Assembly (NCBI RefSeq): GCF_900116705.1
Contig: NZ_FPBP01000003.1
Coordinates: 248,001-312,000 of the forward strand
Length of the DNA stretch: 64,000 bases
From: Halomonas korlensis
Lineage (GTDB): Bacteria; Pseudomonadota; Gammaproteobacteria; Pseudomonadales; Halomonadaceae
Reading direction: 5' to 3'
The notes below the pieces were generated by a model. The model saw nothing but the letters and a program-made list of their open reading frames with translations, had not been told where the DNA came from and ran no database searches. A program made the position numbers and the translations under genes. Shown piece after piece: positions 17,911-27,865 of the stretch. Numbering within the stretch: the stretch's first letter is position 1; every line of letters starts with the position of its first letter.

Positions 17911-17930
17911 GCACGGCACGCCCCCACGCG

Positions 17931-17967
17931 GTACTGGCCATGAGGGGGCAGTACTGGCCATGAGGGG
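17931..17967. repeat. Direct repeat between sdhB and nirF
   Basis: GTACTGGCCATGAGGGG occurs twice, at 17931-17947 and 17951-17967 (period 20), in the gap between the convergent sdhB and nirF genes. Confidence 0.85.
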
Positions 17968-18011
17968 CGCGAGGAGCCAGCCGCTGCTAGCTCGCTGCCC
18001 CAGCCAAGAAC

Positions 18012-19247
18012 CTACAGCCCTGTGCGATGAGCCCGGTCGGTAAAGAAGATACCACTGGGTGACTCGCTCGGAAGCCGCGCAACCTCCTCCAGCGTCCGCG
18101 TGTCGTAGACCACCACCCGGTCGCTGTCGCGGGCCGATATCCATACCTGCCCACCCCTGGGCGTGAACTCCATGTGCAGCACCGCCTCGCCGGGCGAGAG
18201 GGTGGCGATGACCTGGCGGCGCTCGGTATCGATTACCTGCACCACTCCATTGTCCGGGTGAGCGAAGTTGACCCATACCTGGCGCTCGTCCGGGCGGGTC
18301 ATCACGAAGATCGGCTGGCCGTGAACCGGGATGCGCTCTACCAGCGACCAGTCGTCAGTGTCGGCGATCAGCACCTCGTGGCGGCCCACCGCCGGCAGCC
18401 AGGCTTCGCCACCCGTCATCGCCCAGCCTTCCAGATGGGGCATCTTGTAGACCGGCAGGCGCTCCTCACCGCGCCCGTAGTCGGAAAGTATGCGCTGCAC
18501 GCCTTCCTCGGGGTGCCAGAGGTCGAGCAGCGCCAGGCCGTCCTCGCCGAACAGCCCGGCGATGTAGTAGCGCCCGTTGGGGCCGATCAGGGCGTCGTAG
18601 GGCGCCTCGCCGATATCGGTGAAGCGGGTCACTTCGGGCGCCTCGCCGTTCATGTCGATGACGTGAATCTCACCGGCCTCGAACAGGCTGTAGACGAAGC
18701 GATTGCCGGGGGCGTCCACCAGGCCCACCACCTTGGAGCGCTGTTCCTCGCCGTTCACGTCGCGGTACGTCGCCGGAATCTCCGCTACCTCCTCGAGGGT
18801 TTCACTGTCGAACACTTTCACACCGCCCGGTTCGTAGTTGGCCACCGCCACCAATGAGCCATCCTGGGAGATGGCGCCGCCGATGCTGTTGCCGGACTGC
18901 ATTACCCGGTGGGTGATCTCGCCAGTGAGCAGGTCGACCCGGCTCAACCCCCCGTCACGACCGAACACGAAGGCGTAGCGGGCATCACGGGAAAACTTTA
19001 CCGAGGCGTGGGAGAGATCGCCCAGCCCCTCCACCCGATCGAGGATTCGGTGGTGGCTGGTGTCTACCACCGCCAGGCTACCGGTGGCGCGCTCGACGAT
19101 CACGCCGAGGTCACCGGTGCCGCGCAACTCCGCGTTCGGGGTCACCTGGCAGCCGGCCAGCAAGGCAAGTAGTGAGAAGGTAACGAGGGGCTTGCGAAGG
19201 GCGAGGGGAATCATGGCCATTGCGTGTTGGGTCATCGAGTTGCTCAC
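18012..19247 (-). CDS. nirF: NirF, heme d1 biosynthesis lipoprotein
   Basis: The 411-residue protein has a lipoprotein signal (LLALLAGC, lipid cysteine C33) followed by a beta-propeller-like chain resembling the d1 domain of cytochrome cd1. NirF is a periplasmic protein needed for a late step of heme d1 synthesis. Its start overlaps the nirC stop by 4 bases (ATGA). The nirCF pair is read away from nirS, whereas in Pseudomonas these genes lie in the same direction as nirS. A later ATG at codons 10 or 12 is possible. Confidence 0.88.
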   Translation of the reverse strand: MSNSMTQHAMAMIPLALRKPLVTFSLLALLAGCQVTPNAELRGTGDLGVIVERATGSLAVVDTSHHRILDRVEGLGDLSHASVKFSRDARYAFVFGRDGGLSRVDLLTGEITHRVMQSGNSIGGAISQDGSLVAVANYEPGGVKVFDSETLEEVAEIPATYRDVNGEEQRSKVVGLVDAPGNRFVYSLFEAGEIHVIDMNGEAPEVTRFTDIGEAPYDALIGPNGRYYIAGLFGEDGLALLDLWHPEEGVQRILSDYGRGEERLPVYKMPHLEGWAMTGGEAWLPAVGRHEVLIADTDDWSLVERIPVHGQPIFVMTRPDERQVWVNFAHPDNGVVQVIDTERRQVIATLSPGEAVLHMEFTPRGGQVWISARDSDRVVVYDTRTLEEVARLPSESPSGIFFTDRAHRTGL

Positions 19248-19579
19248 TCATCCAAGGGGTTGTCGTTCTGCAGGTGATCGGCGAGCCAGCGGGCCTCTTC
19301 CTCGGTCAGCAGCCCTTTCCAGCCAGGCATGGCGGTACCGGGAATGCCGTGGAGGATCAATGCGGCCAGGCCGTCTTGGCTATAGGCGTTCATGCGCGAC
19401 GTCGGCAGCGCCGGGCCCAGCCCGCCGCGCAGCGTCATGCCATGGCAGGAGCCGCAGTCCTGGTAAAGCAGGGTCTCGAGCTCCTGTACTCGCTCGGCGG
19501 TGAGCGAGTCGTCGGCCAGGAGGGTGACCGGCAACCAGCAGAGCGCGAGCAGCAAACGGCGGGGGGCGGGCAGGGGCAT
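19244..19579 (-). CDS. nirC: NirC, periplasmic c-type cytochrome
   Basis: The 111-residue protein has a short signal peptide (RRLLLALCWLPVTLLA) and one heme c site CGSCH (C42, C45, H46); the GTAMPGW stretch offers a methionine ligand. NirC-type cytochromes pass electrons to NirS and may act in heme d1 maturation. Its Dnr/FNR-type box at 19655-19668 is centred 82 bases upstream. It is co-transcribed with nirF. Confidence 0.82.
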   Translation of the reverse strand: MPLPAPRRLLLALCWLPVTLLADDSLTAERVQELETLLYQDCGSCHGMTLRGGLGPALPTSRMNAYSQDGLAALILHGIPGTAMPGWKGLLTEEEARWLADHLQNDNPLDE

Positions 19580-19654
19580 GGTATCTCCTCGAATGCTTCG
19601 ACGGTCCCGGTGTCGCGATTGGCCCTAGTGTCCTCGCTGGCGGCCGGATATGCC

Positions 19655-19668
19655 TTGACGGGGGTCAA
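19655..19668 (-). promoter_or_regulatory. Dnr/FNR box for nirCF
   Basis: TTGAC-GGGG-GTCAA is a perfect inverted repeat of the FNR/Dnr type. Acting from -41.5 it would place the nirC start site near 19620. Confidence 0.7.
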
Positions 19669-19745
19669 AGCATTTCCCTGAAGGGTCCATGAAGCATGAT
19701 CTTTTCAGGCTCGCAATGTCTGTTTGGCGGTGGGGCCGAGACACT

Positions 19746-19759
19746 TTGACGTAGATCAA
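19746..19759 (+). promoter_or_regulatory. Dnr/FNR box for nirS
   Basis: TTGAC-GTAG-ATCAA matches the FNR/Dnr consensus at 9 of 10 positions. The expected start site near 19794 leaves a leader of about 147 bases before nirS. Confidence 0.75.
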
Positions 19760-19910
19760 TCTTGCCAAGGAAAGCGGTATGAAACCCGTTAAAGATGCAG
19801 GAAATATGCGCATTATTAGACCACGCTCTGCGGAGGGAGGTCATCGGCTATGCGGCGCCGGCTGGCCGTCCGACAAACGACAACAACGACTCGCCCTGAC
19901 CTGGCGATAG

Positions 19911-21668
<1,758 letters not shown>

Positions 21669-21680
21669 TCGGGAAACGGC

Positions 21681-21702
21681 GGCGGGCCTCTCGGGGCCCG
21701 CC
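21681..21702 (+). terminator. Stem-loop between nirS and nirD
   Basis: An 8-bp GC-rich stem (21681-21688 with 21695-21702) with a 6-base loop lies 12 bases after nirS. With no T-tract it likely acts as a partial terminator or an mRNA end stabiliser, letting nirS be made in excess over the biosynthetic genes. Confidence 0.55.
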
Positions 21703-21733
21703 CGCCTATCCAACGCATAAGTGAGCTGTGCCG

Positions 21734-22219
21734 ATGCATTGCCATCCCCGAGACTTCGATAGCCTGGATCGAGGCCTGATCGACATCTACCAGCGCGGCC
21801 TGCCGGTCTGCAACCGTCCCTTTCTCAGCGTGGCCGAGCGCCTGGGCACCTCCGAGACCGAGGTGATTGCGCGCCTGGAGCGCCTGCTGTCACTGGGCGT
21901 GCTCAGTCGTGTGGGACCGGTGTTCGACCACGCCAGGGCCGGCGCCAGCCTGCTGGCGGCGGTGGCCGTTCCGGAGGAGACGCGCGATGCCTTCGCAGAG
22001 CTCATCAATGCCGCCCCCGGCGTCAACCACAACTATGCACGCGAGCATGACTATAACCTCTGGTTCGTGATGACCGCGCCGGACGAGCCCGAGCTCGAGG
22101 CGCGGCTGGATGCGCTGGAGGCCCGACTGGGCGTGCCGATGCTGCGGCTGCCGATGCTCGAGGGCTATCACATCGACCTGTCGTTCCCCATCCCCTGGGC
22201 CGAACTGGAGTGCACATGA
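21734..22219 (+). CDS. nirD: NirD, siroheme decarboxylase subunit (Lrp/AsnC fold)
   Basis: The 161-residue protein begins with an Lrp-like helix-turn-helix region (FLSVAERLGTSETEVIARLERL) and contains the HNYAREHDYNLWFVM stretch typical of siroheme decarboxylases. NirD, NirL, NirG and NirH together remove two propionate carboxyls from siroheme to make 12,18-didecarboxysiroheme, the first committed step to heme d1. It is the first of seven tightly packed genes. I prefer the ATG at 21734; a GTG two codons earlier is possible. Confidence 0.88.
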   Translation: MHCHPRDFDSLDRGLIDIYQRGLPVCNRPFLSVAERLGTSETEVIARLERLLSLGVLSRVGPVFDHARAGASLLAAVAVPEETRDAFAELINAAPGVNHNYAREHDYNLWFVMTAPDEPELEARLDALEARLGVPMLRLPMLEGYHIDLSFPIPWAELECT

Positions 22220-22749
22220 GTGCCGCGACCCCACTGCCCCTCGATGCCGTCCGCTCGCGCGACGAGCCGGCCGCCCACCGCCGCCTACGGGCCCTGCTTG
22301 AGCAGGGAATGCCACTCACCCCGCGGCCTTGGCAGACCCTGGCCGAACAGGCCGGCATGGCCGAGGAACAGGTAATGGCCTGCGTGCGTCGTTGGCAGGC
22401 CGAGGGCATGATCAAGCGTCTGGGGCTGGTGGTGCGCCATCGTCGCCTGGGTATCCAGGCCAATGCCATGATGGTGTGGGACGTACCGGACGAGCAGGTC
22501 GAGGAGATAGGCCGGCGGCTCGCCCAGGAGGCTGCAGTAACGCTTTGCTACCGCCGTCCGCGGCGCTTGCCCGAGTGGCCCTACAACCTGTTCTGCATGA
22601 TTCACGGCGCCCGCCGCGAGCGGGTACTGGCCGAGCTCGCGATGATCGTCGAGCGTCTGGACCTGGGCGAGCTCGAGCACCGGGTGCTGTTCAGCACCCA
22701 CGCCTACCGCCAGTGCGGCGGTCGCTACGTGGGGGAGGGGGCGATATGA
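22216..22749 (+). CDS. nirL: NirL, siroheme decarboxylase subunit
   Basis: The 177-residue protein overlaps the nirD stop by ATGA. It carries the second type of decarboxylase signature (VTLCYRRPRRLPEWPYNLFC), shared with NirH, and a helix-turn-helix-like start. The name follows the nirDLGH order in Pseudomonas; assignment among the four paralogues is by position. Confidence 0.85.
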   Translation: MSAATPLPLDAVRSRDEPAAHRRLRALLEQGMPLTPRPWQTLAEQAGMAEEQVMACVRRWQAEGMIKRLGLVVRHRRLGIQANAMMVWDVPDEQVEEIGRRLAQEAAVTLCYRRPRRLPEWPYNLFCMIHGARRERVLAELAMIVERLDLGELEHRVLFSTHAYRQCGGRYVGEGAI

Positions 22750-23204
22750 CACTCGACGACCTGGACGGCGTGGATCGACGCTTGCTCAACCGCTTGCAGG
22801 ACGGCCTGCCGTTGGTAGCGCGCCCCTATGCGGCGGTAGCCGAAGAGCTGGGTATCGCCGAGGGCGATCTGCTTAATCGTCTGGAGCGCCTGCGCGAGGG
22901 TGGGATACTTAGCCGTTTTGGGCCTATGTACCACGCCGAGCGCCTGGGTGGCGGCTTGACACTGGCGGCGCTGGCGGTACCCGAGTCAGACTTCGAGCGC
23001 GTCAGCGAGGCGGTCAATGCCTTCCCCGAGGTGGCCCACAATTACCGCCGTGAGCACGAACTCAACATGTGGTTCGTGCTGGCCACCGAGACACCCTCGC
23101 GTATCAAAGAGGTGATCGAAGAGGTCGAGGAGGCGACGGGACTTCCCGTTTACAACATGCCCAAGGAAGAGGAATTCCATGTCCGTCTCCACTTGCCCGT
23201 CTAG
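22746..23204 (+). CDS. nirG: NirG, siroheme decarboxylase subunit
   Basis: The 152-residue protein starts at an ATGA overlap with nirL. It is of the NirD-like type with HNYRREHELNMWFVLA and helix-turn-helix residues in the first third. Its end overlaps nirH by 26 bases, showing strong translational coupling. Confidence 0.87.
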   Translation: MTLDDLDGVDRRLLNRLQDGLPLVARPYAAVAEELGIAEGDLLNRLERLREGGILSRFGPMYHAERLGGGLTLAALAVPESDFERVSEAVNAFPEVAHNYRREHELNMWFVLATETPSRIKEVIEEVEEATGLPVYNMPKEEEFHVRLHLPV

Positions 23205-23763
23205 ACCTGCCGAGGATAGCGACCTCGAGAATCGCGACGCCCAACAAGGTGATGTCCGGGAACTCGACGCCACCGATCGCGCCATCGTGCTCGCCACCCA
23301 GGCCGGCCTGCCGCTGGTCCCCGATCCCTGGGGCGCGGTGGGCCGCGAGGTGGGCATGAGCGGTGAGGAGGTGCTCGAGCGTATTCAAGCCATGCAGGCG
23401 TGTGGCGTGATCCGCCGAGTCGCGGCGGTGCCCAATCATTATCGGCTCGGCTACGTGGCCAACGGCATGACGGTGTGGAACGTCGACGACGCCCACATCG
23501 AGCGCCTGGGCCGCCAGGTCGCCGCCATTCAAAGCGTCAGCCATTGCTACCGCCGTCCGCGCCACCTGCCCCACTGGCCCTACAACCTGTTCGCCATGCT
23601 CCACGGCCGCAGCCGCGACGAGGTCGAGCGCCAGGCAGAGGAACTGCGTGAGCGCCTGGGTGACGCGTGCCGTGGCCACCGCATCCTCTACAGTTCACGC
23701 ATTCTCAAGAAGACTGGGCTGCGCCTGGCCGCGGCTCCATCGAATACCCAACGGCGCGGTTGA
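23179..23763 (+). CDS. nirH: NirH, siroheme decarboxylase subunit
   Basis: The 194-residue protein has the NirL-type signature VSHCYRRPRHLPHWPYNLFAM. It is longer than its paralogues at both ends. It starts inside the nirG coding sequence, after AAGGAAGAGG. Confidence 0.87.
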   Translation: MSVSTCPSRPAEDSDLENRDAQQGDVRELDATDRAIVLATQAGLPLVPDPWGAVGREVGMSGEEVLERIQAMQACGVIRRVAAVPNHYRLGYVANGMTVWNVDDAHIERLGRQVAAIQSVSHCYRRPRHLPHWPYNLFAMLHGRSRDEVERQAEELRERLGDACRGHRILYSSRILKKTGLRLAAAPSNTQRRG

Positions 23764-23800
23764 GCCGTGTCCCTGGACTGCCACCCAGCAGGAGAACGCC

Positions 23801-25003
23801 ATGTTCCGCGTTACCCGCTATATCAAGTCGCTGATCGAGCCGGGTCCCATCCCACCGGCTCGCAAGCCGCCAGGCCCGGTAGTGATCTGGAACCTGATCC
23901 GCCGCTGCAACCTGACCTGCAAGCACTGTTACACCACCTCGGCCGATATTGACTTCGCCGGCGAGCTTTCGACCGCCGAGGCCCACGCGGTGCTTAACGA
24001 CCTGCACGCCTTCCGGGTGCCGGCGCTGATCCTCTCCGGGGGCGAGCCATTGATGCGCCCCGACATCTTCGAGTTGTCGCGTCGCTCCCGGGAGCTGGGG
24101 ATCTACACCGGGCTTTCCACCAACGGCACGTTGATCACCGAGGAGAATATCGACGCCATCGCCGAGGTCGGCTACGACTACGTGGGCATCAGCATCGATG
24201 GCCTGGAGGCGACCCATGACGTTATCCGCCAGCGGAAGGGGGCCTTCCGCGAGTCCATGCACGCGGTCAAGCTGTGCAAGGCGCGCGGCATCAAGGTGGG
24301 ACTGCGCTTTACCCTGACCCGCGAGAATTACGAGCAGCTTGGCGATATCCTGGCGCTGATCGACGAGCACGACGTCGACAAGTTCTACCTCTCGCACCTC
24401 AACTACGGCGGCCGCGGCCGACGCCACAGCAAGCAGGACGCCTGGTACCGCATGACCCGCGACGCCATGACGCAGTTGTTCGACCACTGTCGCGAAGAGC
24501 TGTCACGCGGCGTGGAGCGCGAGTACGTCACCGGCAATAACGACGCCGACGGTCCCTTCCTGTTGATGTGGGCCCGCGAGCATTTCCCCGAGCAGGCCGG
24601 AGCGCTCGAGCAGCGGCTGCTCAACTGGGGCGGCAACGCTTCCGGCGAGCATATCGCCAACATCGACAACCTGGGCAACGTCCACCCCGATACCTTCTGG
24701 TGGGACCACGACCTGGGCAGCGTTCGCGACCGGCCCTTCTCCGAGATCTGGCGTGATACGCAGGATCCGCTGATGGTCGGTTTCCGCCAACGCCCACGGC
24801 CGCTCAAGGGGCGCTGCGCCGAATGCCGTTTCCTGCCGATCTGCAACGGCAACACCCGGGTGCGGGCCTGGAAGGTCACCGGCGACCCCTGGGAGGAGGA
24901 TCCCGGCTGCTATCTGACCAACCGCGAGATCGGGGTCGAGGGCGCCGGCGAGCGCCGTATCTCCGCCCCCTATGAGGCCATCCAGGCCGTCGAAATCCAG
25001 TAA
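23801..25003 (+). CDS. nirJ: NirJ, radical SAM enzyme of heme d1 synthesis
   Basis: The 400-residue protein has the radical SAM cluster CNLTCKHC (C36, C40, C43), LSGGEPLMRPD for SAM binding, and a C-terminal SPASM-like cysteine group (CAECRFLPIC...GCYL) for a second cluster. NirJ removes propionate side chains and introduces the oxo groups of heme d1. The ATG at 23801 follows AGGAG; earlier in-frame starts fall within nirH. Confidence 0.94.
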   Translation: MFRVTRYIKSLIEPGPIPPARKPPGPVVIWNLIRRCNLTCKHCYTTSADIDFAGELSTAEAHAVLNDLHAFRVPALILSGGEPLMRPDIFELSRRSRELGIYTGLSTNGTLITEENIDAIAEVGYDYVGISIDGLEATHDVIRQRKGAFRESMHAVKLCKARGIKVGLRFTLTRENYEQLGDILALIDEHDVDKFYLSHLNYGGRGRRHSKQDAWYRMTRDAMTQLFDHCREELSRGVEREYVTGNNDADGPFLLMWAREHFPEQAGALEQRLLNWGGNASGEHIANIDNLGNVHPDTFWWDHDLGSVRDRPFSEIWRDTQDPLMVGFRQRPRPLKGRCAECRFLPICNGNTRVRAWKVTGDPWEEDPGCYLTNREIGVEGAGERRISAPYEAIQAVEIQ

Positions 25004-25022
25004 GGCTTGCGAGGATTCCGCC

Positions 25023-25871
25023 ATGCCGTCACGTCGCGTTTCCTATGATCTCGCCGAGGTGCCCCTGGCCGCCGGTGAGGTGGCCATCGTCGGTGCCGGG
25101 CCCGGCGACCCGGGCCTGCTGACCCTGCGCGCCCTGTCGCTGCTCGAGCAGGCCGACTGCCTGGTCTTTGACCGCCTGGTCTCCAGGGAGGTGCTGGCCC
25201 TGGCCAGACCCAAGGCCCGGCGGTTCTACGTGGGCAAGGCGTCACGCTGCCATGCCTTGACCCAGGACGAGACCAATGCCCTGCTGGTGCGCCTGGCCGA
25301 GGAAGGCCGGCGGGTGGTGCGGCTCAAGGGCGGCGACCCCTACATCTTCGGCCGCGGCGGCGAAGAGGCCCAGGCGCTGATCGAACATGGCGTGGACTTT
25401 CGCGTGGTGCCGGGCATCACCTCCGCCCAGGGCTGTGCCGCCTATGGCGGTTTCCCGCTCACCCATCGCGACTATGCCCAGAGCGTTACCTTCGTCACCG
25501 GTCACTGCAAGGGTGATGGCGACCTGGCCCTCAACTGGGCCGCGCTGGCGAGCCCGAACCAGACCACGGTGTTCTACATGGGGTTGGCCAACGCCGAGAT
25601 GATCAGCCGGCAGCTGCAGGACCACGGCCTGTCGGCCGGCCACCCGGTGGCTCTGGTCGAGCGGGGCACCACGCCCGAGCAGCGCCAGGTGATCACTTCT
25701 CTAGGTGATCTGGTCGAGACCATCGCCCGCGAGGGGCTCAAGCCGCCCACTCTGATCGTGGTGGGCGAGGTGGTGCGCCTGGCCGACACCTTGGCACAGC
25801 CGGCTCCGAGAGAGGCGACCTTCGTCGAGGGCGAGACCCTGGAACTGGCGCGGGAGCGGGTTGCCCTGTGA
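25023..25871 (+). CDS. nirE: NirE, uroporphyrinogen-III C-methyltransferase
   Basis: The 282-residue protein shows SUMT motifs: VGAGPGDPGLLTLRA near the start, RLKGGDPYIFGRGGEE in the middle and the TVVFYMG-type region. It methylates uroporphyrinogen III twice to precorrin-2, the entry to siroheme and heme d1. The name NirE is based on its position in the nir operon. The start at 25023 follows GAGGA. Confidence 0.9.
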   Translation: MPSRRVSYDLAEVPLAAGEVAIVGAGPGDPGLLTLRALSLLEQADCLVFDRLVSREVLALARPKARRFYVGKASRCHALTQDETNALLVRLAEEGRRVVRLKGGDPYIFGRGGEEAQALIEHGVDFRVVPGITSAQGCAAYGGFPLTHRDYAQSVTFVTGHCKGDGDLALNWAALASPNQTTVFYMGLANAEMISRQLQDHGLSAGHPVALVERGTTPEQRQVITSLGDLVETIAREGLKPPTLIVVGEVVRLADTLAQPAPREATFVEGETLELARERVAL

Positions 25872-27451
25872 ATCGTATCGTTTCCTTCCCAAGGTACCTG
25901 CAGGCATTGGCCACTGTAATGCTGATCACGGCCATGGCGCCGGCTGGTGGTGACGATACCCGGGCGCTCTACCAGACCCACTGCGCCTCCTGTCACGGTG
26001 AGAATCGCCTGGGCGGCACCGGGCCCGCGCTGCTGCCGAGTAACCTCTCGCGGCTCAAGCCGGAGGCTGCGGAGGCGGTGATTCGCGACGGGCGGCCAGC
26101 CAGCCAGATGCCGGGCTTCGAGGCTGAGCTTGAGGACGCCGAGATCGCCTCGCTGGCCGGGTGGATCTATCGCGAGCCCGAGGTCGAGCCTGTCTGGACG
26201 AAGGAGGAGATCCTGGCCAGTCAGGTCGTAAGACATCCGGCGGGTAGCCTGCCCAACGTGCCGCGCTTCGACGCTGATCCGCTCAACCTGTTCATCGTGG
26301 TCGAGACCGGTGATCATCACGCCACCCTGCTCGACGGCGACAGCTTCGAGCCGATCCATCGCTTCGAGACCCGCTACGCCCTGCATGGCGGACCCAAGTA
26401 CACGCCTGACGGGCGCCATGTGTTCTTCGGTTCCCGGGACGGCTGGATCACCAAGTACGACATCTACAACATGGAGGTGGTGGCCGAGGTGCGCGCCGGC
26501 ATCAATATGCGCAACATCGCCGTCTCCGGCGATGGCCGCTATGTGATGGCCGCCAATTACCTGCCTCACAGCCTGGTGCTGTTCGATGCCCACAACCTCG
26601 ATCTGATGAAGGTCTACCCGGCGGTGGGCAAGGGCGGCGAGAGCTCGCGGGTCAGTGCCGTCTATGCCGCACCGCCGCGGGGCAGCTTCATCGCCGCCCT
26701 CAAGGATATCGAGGAGGTATGGGAAATTCCCTGGCCGCTGCCCACCGAGCCGGTGGTCTCCACCGGCCATATGGCGACGCCCATTGCGCCCACACGCAGC
26801 CACGATACCCCTAACTTCCAGGTGCGCCGCATCCCGGTGCCAGACTACCTCGACGACTTCTTCTTCGACCTCGACTACGAGCACGTCATCGGCGCTTCCC
26901 GAGGTGGGGAGAGTGACGGCCAGGGCGGCATGGTGATCAATCTGGACAGCGGTGAGAAGGTCGCTGACCTGCCCCTGGAGGGGATGCCTCATCTCGGCTC
27001 GGGCATCACCTGGGAGTACGAGGGGCGCCGCGTCATGGCGACCCCCCACCTGACTCGGGCGGCGGTGTCGATCATCGACATGACCGACTGGACGGTAATC
27101 AAGACGCTGGAGACCGACGGTCCCGGCTTCTTCATGCGCAGCCACGCCAACTCGCCCTACGTCTGGGCGGACGTGTTCTTTGGGCCCAATCGCGACCGTG
27201 TCCACGTGATCGACAAGGCCAGCCTCGAGATCGTCGAGACGCTGATTCCCGAGCCCGGCAAGACCGCTGCCCATGTCGAGTTCGACCGCTACGGCGAGAA
27301 GCTGCTGCTCAGTCTCTGGGAAGATGACGGCGCCGTGATCGTCTATGACGCCGAGACCCTGGAGGAGGAGAAGCGCATCCCCATGAGCAAGCCGTCGGGC
27401 AAGTACAACGTCTGGAACAAGACGCGCTATGAGGAGGGTACCAGTCACTAG
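25868..27451 (+). CDS. nirN: NirN, dihydro-heme d1 dehydrogenase
   Basis: The 527-residue exported protein resembles NirS: a heme c motif CASCH (C39, C42, H43) then a d1-binding propeller ending in ...SGKYNVWNK. NirN oxidises dihydro-heme d1 to heme d1 in the last step before insertion into NirS. It starts with a GTG that overlaps the nirE stop (GTGA). It is the last gene of nirDLGHJEN, followed by a hairpin. Confidence 0.93.
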   Translation: MNRIVSFPRYLQALATVMLITAMAPAGGDDTRALYQTHCASCHGENRLGGTGPALLPSNLSRLKPEAAEAVIRDGRPASQMPGFEAELEDAEIASLAGWIYREPEVEPVWTKEEILASQVVRHPAGSLPNVPRFDADPLNLFIVVETGDHHATLLDGDSFEPIHRFETRYALHGGPKYTPDGRHVFFGSRDGWITKYDIYNMEVVAEVRAGINMRNIAVSGDGRYVMAANYLPHSLVLFDAHNLDLMKVYPAVGKGGESSRVSAVYAAPPRGSFIAALKDIEEVWEIPWPLPTEPVVSTGHMATPIAPTRSHDTPNFQVRRIPVPDYLDDFFFDLDYEHVIGASRGGESDGQGGMVINLDSGEKVADLPLEGMPHLGSGITWEYEGRRVMATPHLTRAAVSIIDMTDWTVIKTLETDGPGFFMRSHANSPYVWADVFFGPNRDRVHVIDKASLEIVETLIPEPGKTAAHVEFDRYGEKLLLSLWEDDGAVIVYDAETLEEEKRIPMSKPSGKYNVWNKTRYEEGTSH

Positions 27452-27456
27452 CACGA

Positions 27457-27481
27457 GGGCCGTCACGCAAGCTGGCGGCCC
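27457..27481 (+). terminator. Inverted repeat ending the nir operon
   Basis: GGGCCG and CGGCCC (27457-27462 and 27476-27481) can pair around a 13-base loop just after the nirN stop. There is no T-tract. Confidence 0.35.
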
Positions 27482-27865
27482 AGATGACGGCAGGGAAAAG
27501 TTCCTGCGCGAGAATCCACCCAGCTCACATTTATCTGACTTACCTAATAAGTAAGGGAGAGAAGCCCTTGCCTCGGTATCGTTTCTGTAATAATTGTTTT
27601 CTATAAGATACGCAATATACCAATGAATTAACATAATAGGCGCAAACAGTGACGCAAGACTATGCTGAACATCCGAGGAGTGTCGGCCAGGTCATTTATT
27701 TCCGCTATCGGCGTAAAAGTCACTTATAAAGCATAAGTTGTTAAAGAAAGACTTTATTAATAGCTCAGCTGGAATATGAGGCGCTCCCACTGCCTGGCGA
27801 GGGTCAGAGACGGACATCAGCCTGCCTCTGACATGGCAATAACCATGTGTTGGCGGGAGGGGGAG
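27482..27865 (+). other. AT-rich non-coding stretch before the sulfotransferase-like gene
   Basis: No credible gene lies in these 384 bases. The base composition falls well below that of the neighbours, especially 27520-27780. Two inverted repeats are visible: ACTTA-CCTAA-TAAGT (27538-27552) and ACTTAT-AAAGC-ATAAGT (27722-27738). The promoter of the downstream gene must be here. The composition hints at recently acquired DNA. Confidence 0.6.

Noticed and set aside
19792..19814. NsrR-like 23-mer at the predicted nirS start site
   Set aside because: Only the AAGATGCA half fits (15 of 22 positions); too weak to list as a site.
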